Notes under the pieces: generated by a model | Databases searched by the model: none | Told to the model about the DNA's origin: nothing | The model's input: only the letters and a program-made list of their open reading frames with translations | Origin: Oscillospiraceae bacterium | GTDB lineage: Bacteria > Bacillota > Clostridia > UBA1381 | Reading direction: 5' to 3' | Length of the DNA: 7,035 nt | NCBI GenBank assembly: GCA_020860985.1 | Contig: JAJBTG010000273.1 | Span: 600-7,634, forward strand | Part shown: positions 1-7,035 of the stretch, piece after piece | Layout: the number at the start of each line of letters is the position of its first letter | Numbering within the stretch: position 1 is the first letter of the stretch | Program-made: the position numbers and the translations under genes

Positions 1-2625
<2,625 letters not shown>

Positions 2626-2630
2626 AAAAA

Positions 2631-2635
2631 TCTCC
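2631..2635 (-). promoter_or_regulatory. Ribosome binding site of the cyclophilin gene
   Basis: GGAGA on the minus strand, 5 nt before the ATG at 2625. It supports that start over the in-frame upstream GTG (2658) and ATG (2637). It lies 8 nt downstream of the possible pseudoknot segment at 2644-2650. Confidence 0.7.
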
Positions 2636-2643
2636 ATTCCGCC

Positions 2644-2699
2644 GCCCTGCGTCGGCACAATTAGTTTACCCTCTTATCGGCAGGGCAAAATGATAAGAG
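2644..2699 (-). ncRNA. Structured 5' leader with possible H-type pseudoknot
   Basis: In the minus-strand transcript CTCTTATC (2699-2692) pairs with GATAAGAG (2678-2671), a perfect 8-bp stem. Its 13-nt loop contains GCCCTGC (2686-2680), which is perfectly complementary to GCAGGGC (2650-2644) downstream. The connecting loops are 5, 1 and 20 nt, which is sterically reasonable for an H-type pseudoknot. Alternatively GCCG/CGGC (2656-2653 with 2644-2641) forms a small hairpin that presents the same bases for a kissing interaction. The element ends 8 nt before the Shine-Dalgarno site of the cyclophilin gene, so a translational role is plausible. It matches no riboswitch class I recognise. The stem read on the plus strand is also terminator-like. 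Confidence 0.4.
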
Positions 2700-2706
2700 T
2701 TTTTTT
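2671..2706 (+). terminator. Plus-strand terminator-like hairpin with T7 run
   Basis: On the plus strand the 8-bp stem CTCTTATC/GATAAGAG (2671-2678 with 2692-2699) is followed by seven T (2700-2706), the form of an intrinsic terminator. The 13-nt loop is long. No plus-strand gene needs terminating here, so it could stop antisense transcription through the cyclophilin gene, or the shape may be a by-product of the leader structure on the other strand. Confidence 0.35.
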
Positions 2707-2712
2707 ACGCGC

Positions 2713-2729
2713 ATTCCCTTTTCGGGAAT
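2713..2729 (-). other. Small leader hairpin upstream of the cyclophilin gene
   Basis: ATTCCC and GGGAAT pair over 6 bp around a 5-nt loop (GAAAA on the minus strand). It lies about 7 nt after the predicted transcription start and before the A-run and the pseudoknot-like stem. It could stabilise the 5' end of the transcript. It has no T-run on the minus strand and only TTTT after it on the plus strand. Confidence 0.35.
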
Positions 2730-2742
2730 TTTAATTCACGAA

Positions 2743-2771
2743 AATATAGCGGCGCAGTTAAATCCGGTCGA
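2743..2771 (-). promoter_or_regulatory. Candidate sigma-70/A-type promoter for the cyclophilin gene
   Basis: On the minus strand, TCGACC (2771-2766, 4 of 6 matches to TTGACA) is followed after exactly 17 nt by TATATT (2748-2743, 5 of 6 matches to TATAAT). Transcription would start near 2736 and give a leader of about 110 nt. The 184-nt gap after mgtE fits a separate transcription unit here. It was found by eye and is unconfirmed. Confidence 0.45.
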
Positions 2772-2777
2772 AGGCGC

Positions 2778-2800
2778 AACGTGAAAGGAACCTTCACGTT
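2778..2800 (-). terminator. Hairpin just after mgtE, possible weak terminator
   Basis: AACGTGAA and TTCACGTT pair over 8 bp with a 7-nt loop, beginning 10 nt after the mgtE stop codon. In the minus-strand direction the stem is followed by GCGCC and not a T-run, so it is not a standard intrinsic terminator. It may protect the 3' end of the operon message. An overlapping alternative pairing, GAAAGGA (2808-2802) with TCCTTTC (2789-2783), excludes it. Confidence 0.35.
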
Positions 2801-2809
2801 ATCCTTTCT

Positions 2810-4165
2810 TTAAATCCCGAACATATGAATCGCTATATTAAAATACAAGAAAATGGAACAGCAGTCCACGATTGTCGTAATCAGCGGCGCCGCAACCAAC
2901 GCCGGGTCAAGACGGCATTTCTTTGCAAGCATCGGCAATGCCGAGCCGATAAGCTTTGAAATTATCACCGTCGCGACAATGGATATTGCAATCGTAAGCG
3001 AAAGCATTATATTCTGATCGTACATAATATATATTCTTATGCCGTTTACCAAGGCAAGAACGGCGCTTACTATTATGGCAATGCGAAATTCCTTGAACAC
3101 AACCACAAAGAAATCGGAAAAAGAAATTTCGCCAAGCGCGATGCCGCGAATAACCATCGTGGAGCTTTGCGCTCCGCAGTTTCCGCCCGTATCCATAAGC
3201 ATGGGCATGAATGAAACAAGTATCGGCATAGCCGCGAACGCGTTTGAATATCCGTTGATTATTATCTGGGTTATCGTAGCGCCTATCATAAGCACAATCA
3301 GCCAACCGATTCTGCTCATCGCGTGCCGAAAAACTCCCGTCCTGAAATATTCGTCCTCGTTCGGCGTAATAGCCGCCATCTTTGTTACGTCCTCGGTGTT
3401 TTCCTCCTGGATAACGTCCATAACGTCGTCAAAGGTTACGATTCCCACAAGCCGCATATCCTTGTCCACAACGGGCATCGCGAGGAAATCGTACTTCCTG
3501 AACATCTGCGCGACTATTTCCTTATCCTCCTGAGTATCCACGCTTATCAGGTTCGTTTCCATAATGTCGGAAATCTTGTCATCCTCTTCCGCCATAAACA
3601 AATCCTTAACCGTAACCATTCCGATAAGCTTTCTGTTCTCCGTCACATAGGCGGTATAAATCGTTTCCTTATTTACCCCGACGCGCCGAATCTTCGCAAA
3701 CGCTTCCTCAACCGTCATATCCTTATGCAGGCTCACATATTCAATGGTCATGATTGAGCCGGCGCTGTCGCGGGGATAACGCAGGATTTCATTTATCGCT
3801 TTTCTCGCGCCGGTTGTGGAATTTTTAAGAATCCTCGAAACCACATTCGCCGGCATTTCCTCGATAATATCAACCGTATCGTCGATGAACGACTGCGAAA
3901 GAATTTCCTGAAGCTCCTTATCGGAAAAAGCGTCAATCAAAAATTTCTGCATATCGGAGTTCATAAAGGTAAAAGTTTCCGCGGACAAATCCTTCGGAAG
4001 CAAACGAAACAATATAAGAAATTCCTTCTGCTCCTCGTAATCCTCACCGAACAGTTCATCGAACAGCACGGCAATATCAGCGGGTCTTTCCCCTCTTACA
4101 AGCTCCTTAACCTGAGCAAAGCGTTTCATTCGCAAAAGAGCATTTATTTCCTCAAGCAATACCAT
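2810..4165 (-). CDS. mgtE: Magnesium transporter MgtE
   Basis: A 451-residue member of the MgtE/SLC41 family, a membrane channel for Mg2+ uptake gated by cytoplasmic Mg2+. Residues about 1-130 form the helical MgtE N domain. Residues about 135-255 form a pair of CBS domains. A linking plug helix follows, and residues about 283-451 hold a hydrophobic domain with about five membrane helices. Family motifs are PMLMDTGGNCGAQSS (321-335), DPALVAAPL (420-428) and TTIVDCCSIFLYF (430-442); Asp434 corresponds to the conserved pore aspartate. Acidic residues after the second CBS domain (D247, D250, E255, E258, D259) line up with Mg2+-sensing residues of the Thermus thermophilus protein, by recollection of that family. 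AGGAGGG lies 6 nt before the ATG. The gap to wecB is 48 nt, so it is probably cotranscribed with the wall genes, although its job is ion homeostasis. The length is full for the family and nothing is missing. Confidence 0.97.
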   Translation of the reverse strand: MVLLEEINALLRMKRFAQVKELVRGERPADIAVLFDELFGEDYEEQKEFLILFRLLPKDLSAETFTFMNSDMQKFLIDAFSDKELQEILSQSFIDDTVDIIEEMPANVVSRILKNSTTGARKAINEILRYPRDSAGSIMTIEYVSLHKDMTVEEAFAKIRRVGVNKETIYTAYVTENRKLIGMVTVKDLFMAEEDDKISDIMETNLISVDTQEDKEIVAQMFRKYDFLAMPVVDKDMRLVGIVTFDDVMDVIQEENTEDVTKMAAITPNEDEYFRTGVFRHAMSRIGWLIVLMIGATITQIIINGYSNAFAAMPILVSFMPMLMDTGGNCGAQSSTMVIRGIALGEISFSDFFVVVFKEFRIAIIVSAVLALVNGIRIYIMYDQNIMLSLTIAISIVATVIISKLIGSALPMLAKKCRLDPALVAAPLITTIVDCCSIFLYFNIAIHMFGI

Positions 4166-4171
4166 TTTCCG

Positions 4172-4178
4172 CCCTCCT
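4172..4178 (-). promoter_or_regulatory. Strong ribosome binding site of mgtE
   Basis: AGGAGGG on the minus strand, 6 nt upstream of the ATG at 4165. It is close to the full anti-Shine-Dalgarno complement and fixes the start. Confidence 0.8.
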
Positions 4179-4187
4179 TTGCAGCTG

Positions 4188-4209
4188 CCGCCGTACTAAA
4201 ACGCGGCGG
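4188..4209 (-). other. GC-rich hairpin between wecB and mgtE
   Basis: CCGCCG and CGGCGG pair over 6 bp around a 10-nt loop, starting 5 nt after the wecB stop codon. No T-run follows in the minus-strand direction, so it is not a clear terminator. It could be a partial barrier to exonucleases or set the mgtE level within the operon. Confidence 0.3.
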
Positions 4210-4213
4210 TTAT

Positions 4214-5365
4214 TCAAACCTTAAAATTTTCCGGACGCTTATCGCTCATCGAGAACGCATAAAGAATAGCTTCAACCGTTCTTCTCGAAGCCTCGCCGTC
4301 GCCGTAAGGATTTGCGGCATGAGCCATTTTATTATATGCCTCTTCATCGTCAAGCAGTTCCTTTGCAAGCCGAACAATATTGTCCTTTTCAACGCCCGCT
4401 ATCTTGACCGTTCCCGCAGCAACCGCCTCCGGACGCTCCGTTTCGCGTCTTAAAACAAGCACCGGCTTTGCAAGCGCGGGAGCCTCCTCCTGTATTCCGC
4501 CCGAATCTGTCATAACAAGGAAGCTTCGCGCCATAGCGTTGTGCAGCTCCTCAACGTCAAGGGGATCTATCAAATGCACCCTGTCAACGCCGCCCAAAAT
4601 CTCAAACGCAGTTTCTCGAACCGCGGGATTTAGGTGAACGGGATAAACAATTTCCGTGTCCTCATACTCAGTTACTATCTGCTTTAACGCGCCGCAAATA
4701 TTTTCGAGCGGCTTACCGAGATTTTCGCGCCTGTGAGCGGTCACGATTATAACGCGCTTCTTTTCAAAATCGATACTGTTAAGCACCTCGTCCTTAAATC
4801 TGTAATCACTGCGAACCGTTGTTTTCAGTGCGTCGATTACGGTATTTCCCGTCACATAAATTATGTCGTCCGATACATTTTCCTTAAGCAAATTCTGTCT
4901 GTTCTGCTCCGTCGGTGAGAAATTCAAATCCGAAATTCTGCCCGTGAGCTGACGGTTCATCTCCTCGGGGAAGGGAGAATATTTCTCATATTTTCTCAGT
5001 CCCGCCTCTACGTGACCGACATTGACCTGATTATAGAACGCCGCAAGCGCGGCAACAAAGCTTGTCGATGTATCGCCGTGAACAAGAACAATGTCCGGCT
5101 GCTCCTGCTTTATAACAGTATCGAGTCCCTCCAAAACGCGCGAGGTAATTCCGACAAGCGTCTGACGCTCCTTCATAATATCAAGGTCATAATCGGGCTT
5201 GCTATTGAATATCTCAAGCACCTGGTCGAGCATCTGACGATGCTGCGCCGTTACGCAGACCTTAGATTCGATATTGTCATATTTTTTCAATTCCAGCGCG
5301 AGCGGAGCCATCTTGATTGCCTCCGGACGCGTTCCGAATACAGTCATTACCTTTAATTTTTTCAT
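4214..5365 (-). CDS. wecB: UDP-N-acetylglucosamine 2-epimerase (non-hydrolysing)
   Basis: A 383-residue cytoplasmic enzyme of the WecB/MnaA family with a GT-B fold, interconverting UDP-GlcNAc and UDP-ManNAc. UDP-ManNAc feeds wall teichoic acid linkage units or other ManNAc-containing surface polysaccharides. Visible motifs are FGTRPEAIKMAPL (10-22), VTAQHRQML (38-46), VHGDTST (95-101, Asp98), HVEAGLR (118-124, Glu120), PFPEEMNR (131-138, Glu134), TAHRRENLG (209-217, His211) and a C-terminal TDSGGIQEEAPAL nucleotide-binding segment. These residues correspond to the catalytic Asp95, Glu117, Glu131 and His213 of E. coli WecB. The ATG at 5365 is chosen over one at 5449, which would add 28 basic residues outside the family pattern and overlap the preceding gene. 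AAAGGA lies 9 nt upstream. The gap to the transferase gene is 22 nt, and the two share UDP-GlcNAc as substrate. Confidence 0.96.
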   Translation of the reverse strand: MKKLKVMTVFGTRPEAIKMAPLALELKKYDNIESKVCVTAQHRQMLDQVLEIFNSKPDYDLDIMKERQTLVGITSRVLEGLDTVIKQEQPDIVLVHGDTSTSFVAALAAFYNQVNVGHVEAGLRKYEKYSPFPEEMNRQLTGRISDLNFSPTEQNRQNLLKENVSDDIIYVTGNTVIDALKTTVRSDYRFKDEVLNSIDFEKKRVIIVTAHRRENLGKPLENICGALKQIVTEYEDTEIVYPVHLNPAVRETAFEILGGVDRVHLIDPLDVEELHNAMARSFLVMTDSGGIQEEAPALAKPVLVLRRETERPEAVAAGTVKIAGVEKDNIVRLAKELLDDEEAYNKMAHAANPYGDGEASRRTVEAILYAFSMSDKRPENFKV

Positions 5366-5387
5366 GCCTTTATATCCTTTCCGAGCG

Positions 5388-6494
5388 TTATTTATTGCCG
5401 CTCTCCGTATCCTCCTCAGTGTCGTCGGTTTTGTCGCGCGTGTCAACATGGTGGATATAGCTGTTTTTGCCCATCATACTGCCGATAAGGAGCAAAATAA
5501 GCACGCATATAAGCAGCAGCAGCGCGCGCAAAAATCCGCTTTCCGCCAAAAGCACCGCCGTAATTCCGAGAACACCGCTTATCGCGTAGAGAATAAACAC
5601 CGTCTGCTTCTGCGAAAATCCCATATCAACAAGCCTGTGGTGAAGATGACCTCGGTCGGCGGTCATGGGATTTTGCCCATGCGCTATTCGCCGTATCATC
5701 GCAAAGCTCGCGTCAAACAGGGGAAGTCCGAGCATTATAAGCGGAACCGCAAAGGATATAACCGCGTAGCTCTTGAACACACCCTGAATCGAGAGCGTCG
5801 CAAGCATGAAGCCAAGAAATGTCGAACCCGTATCACCCATAAATATTTTCGCGGGATTGAAATTAAACGGCAGAAATCCGAAGCACGAAACCATCAGTGC
5901 GATTCCGAGTATTGCAATGGGATACTCGCCCACTCTTATCGAAATAAACACAAGCGAAACCGACATTATCGCGCTTACGCCCGCAGCAAGTCCGTCAAGT
6001 CCGTCGATAAAATTCACCGCGTTTCTAATAAACACAATCCATAAAACCGTCAGCGTTACGGACAGCCAGCCGGGAAGCACCCAGTACGGGTTATCGCTGA
6101 GAAGATTGGGGTTCGTAAATACGTCGATTTTAATTCCACCCACATATATTACAACAAGCGCGGCGACTATCTGAATCAGAAATTTCAGCTTTGCCGGAAG
6201 ATTTTTCAAATCATCCACAAATCCCATAACCGCTATAATCGCCGCGCCGGCAAGCGTTCCGATAAGCGGCCTTGACCATTCGGCAAAGCAGACCGTAGCA
6301 ACCGTAAACCCGAAAACTATCGCCACACCGCCGATTCTCGGCGTAGGCTTCTTGTGCATTCTGCGCGAATCGCGCGGAATATCTATAGCGCCTATTCTGA
6401 AAGCGAGCCTTCTTACAAGCGGCGTTGTCGCAAAGGTAAACGCGAACGATATGATAAACGCGCAAATCATAAACAATATCTGTTGTGTGCTCAT
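5388..6494 (-). CDS. tagO: Polyprenyl-phosphate GlcNAc-1-phosphate transferase (TagO/WecA family)
   Basis: A 368-residue polytopic membrane enzyme of the MraY/WecA/TagO family. It is expected to move GlcNAc-1-phosphate from UDP-GlcNAc to undecaprenyl phosphate on the inner face of the membrane, starting wall teichoic acid or another surface glycan. Motifs in order: RMHKKPTPRIGG (45-56), GFVDDLKNL (91-99, with the Mg2+-related Asp94/Asp95), NAVNFIDGLDGLAAG (158-172), NPAKIFMGDTGSTFLG (213-228) and the HLHHR motif (283-287). About ten or more hydrophobic helices are visible, followed by an acidic, hydrophilic tail of about 20 residues. GlcNAc, and not MurNAc-pentapeptide, is favoured over MraY by the HLHHR motif and by the wecB neighbour. 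GGAGG lies 6 nt before the ATG. The trpS stop codon is 12 nt upstream, so translation may be linked. The exact polymer made is unknown because no downstream glycosyltransferase is in the window. Confidence 0.93.
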   Translation of the reverse strand: MSTQQILFMICAFIISFAFTFATTPLVRRLAFRIGAIDIPRDSRRMHKKPTPRIGGVAIVFGFTVATVCFAEWSRPLIGTLAGAAIIAVMGFVDDLKNLPAKLKFLIQIVAALVVIYVGGIKIDVFTNPNLLSDNPYWVLPGWLSVTLTVLWIVFIRNAVNFIDGLDGLAAGVSAIMSVSLVFISIRVGEYPIAILGIALMVSCFGFLPFNFNPAKIFMGDTGSTFLGFMLATLSIQGVFKSYAVISFAVPLIMLGLPLFDASFAMIRRIAHGQNPMTADRGHLHHRLVDMGFSQKQTVFILYAISGVLGITAVLLAESGFLRALLLLICVLILLLIGSMMGKNSYIHHVDTRDKTDDTEEDTESGNK

Positions 6495-6500
6495 TTTTTT

Positions 6501-6505
6501 CCTCC
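6501..6505 (-). promoter_or_regulatory. Ribosome binding site of tagO
   Basis: GGAGG on the minus strand, 6 A's before the ATG at 6494. It begins 1 nt after the trpS stop codon, so there is no room for a promoter or terminator between the genes. Confidence 0.8.
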
Positions 6506-6506
6506 G

Positions 6507-7035
6507 TTATATTACAAATCCGACTTTCTTGTAGACTTTTTTAAGCGTTCTGTCCGCAATTCGTTTTGTGTTTTCCGCGCCCCGTGTGCAAATATCCGTT
6601 AAATATGCTTTGTCCTTGATAAGTTTGTCGTATTCCGTTCTGATAGGACGTATACATTCCACCACCGCCTCGGCAACATCGTTCTTAAAGTCGCCGTAGC
6701 CCTTGCCGCTGTAGTCATTTACTATATCGTCAATGCCTCTTCCTGTAACAGCGGACATTATGCTCAACAGATTATTAACTCCCGCCTTTGTTTCATCACC
6801 CTCGCGGTACTCGATAACGCCCTCGCTGTCGGTTACGGTGCTTCGTATTTTCTTCGCAATGACATTCATATCGTCCATCATTGATATGTACGCCTTGGGA
6901 TTTTCATCGGACTTTGACATCTTCTTTGTAGGCTCCTGCAGGCTCATAACCTTTGCACCCGACTTTGACAAAAGTCCCTCCGGGATTTTGAACACATCCC
7001 CGTAAATAGCATTGAAGCGCTGTGCAATATCGCGG
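6507..7035 (-). CDS. trpS: Tryptophanyl-tRNA synthetase (C-terminal part, cut by the window edge)
   Basis: Class Ic aminoacyl-tRNA synthetase that charges tRNA-Trp with tryptophan using ATP. The visible 175 complete residues are the C-terminal half of a protein usually about 330 long. They begin with RDIAQRFNAIYGDVFKIPEG, continue through KSGAKVMSLQEPTKKMSKSDEN, which carries the KMSKS ATP-binding loop (6923-6909), then KKIRSTVTDSEG, and end in the helical anticodon-binding region. The frame is open to the window edge. A GTG at 6995 is an internal valine and not a start. The N-terminal HIGH-type motif lies outside the window, so it cannot be checked. The gene is followed after 12 nt by tagO and is probably the upstream member of that operon. 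Any T-box or promoter would be beyond 7035. Confidence 0.96.
   Translation of the reverse strand, partial: RDIAQRFNAIYGDVFKIPEGLLSKSGAKVMSLQEPTKKMSKSDENPKAYISMMDDMNVIAKKIRSTVTDSEGVIEYREGDETKAGVNNLLSIMSAVTGRGIDDIVNDYSGKGYGDFKNDVAEAVVECIRPIRTEYDKLIKDKAYLTDICTRGAENTKRIADRTLKKVYKKVGFVI

Noticed and set aside
2907..3305. Minus-strand 132-codon frame inside mgtE
   Set aside because: It lies in another frame within the conserved MgtE membrane domain and its product is compositionally odd (many Tyr, His, Arg and Cys).
4166..4213. An Mg2+-sensing M-box riboswitch before mgtE
   Set aside because: The 48-nt gap is far too short for an M-box and holds only one small hairpin and the ribosome binding site.
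5365..5449. Upstream ATG that would lengthen WecB by 28 residues
   Set aside because: The extension overlaps tagO, is basic and not part of the family, and MKKLKVMTVFGTRPEAIK is the normal WecB N-terminus with its own ribosome binding site.
5274..6044. Long plus-strand open frame of 256 codons opposite tagO and the start of wecB
   Set aside because: It is antisense to two clear genes, its product is low-complexity and rich in Arg, Lys and His, it matches no family I know, and the minus-strand frames carry all the conserved motifs.

Overview
The window looks like a piece of chromosome from a Gram-positive anaerobe of the Clostridia/Bacillota type. This is inferred from the gene content, purine-rich Shine-Dalgarno sites (GGAGG, AGGAGGG) before most genes, a secreted protein with a copper-amine-oxidase-type N-terminal domain, and a TagO-like/WecB pair. 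The species cannot be named from the sequence. All six recognisable genes lie on the minus strand, so transcription runs from high to low coordinates. The two outer genes are cut by the window edges: trpS at the right, lacZ at the left.

Right part (7035 to 2810): the C-terminal part of tryptophanyl-tRNA synthetase, then a polyprenyl-phosphate GlcNAc-1-phosphate transferase (TagO/WecA family), UDP-GlcNAc 2-epimerase (WecB/MnaA) and the magnesium transporter MgtE. Gaps are only 12, 22 and 48 nt, and each internal gene has its own ribosome binding site, so this reads as one operon. The TagO-like and WecB enzymes both use UDP-GlcNAc. One puts GlcNAc-1-P on undecaprenyl phosphate and the other makes UDP-ManNAc, the pair of first steps for a wall teichoic acid linkage unit or a related surface polysaccharide.

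Middle (2809 to 2626): a 184-nt intergenic region rich in structure. It holds a hairpin just after mgtE, a promoter-like TCGACC-17-TATATT, and a leader of about 110 nt. The leader has a small hairpin followed by a stem-loop whose loop is perfectly complementary over 7 nt to a segment just upstream of the next Shine-Dalgarno site. This possible pseudoknot or kissing structure is the most interesting unexplained signal in the window.

Left part (2625 to 1): a secreted cyclophilin-type peptidyl-prolyl isomerase carrying an N-terminal copper-amine-oxidase-like domain. A 107-nt gap follows with short repeats and a terminator-like hairpin, and then the N-terminal 530 residues of a GH2 beta-galactosidase with both catalytic glutamates in place. 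The terminator-like hairpin ends only 4 nt before the lacZ Shine-Dalgarno site, which suggests attenuation or a leaky terminator. No tRNA, rRNA, insertion sequence or CRISPR array was seen. Apart from the structured intergenic regions, this is ordinary core-genome sequence.
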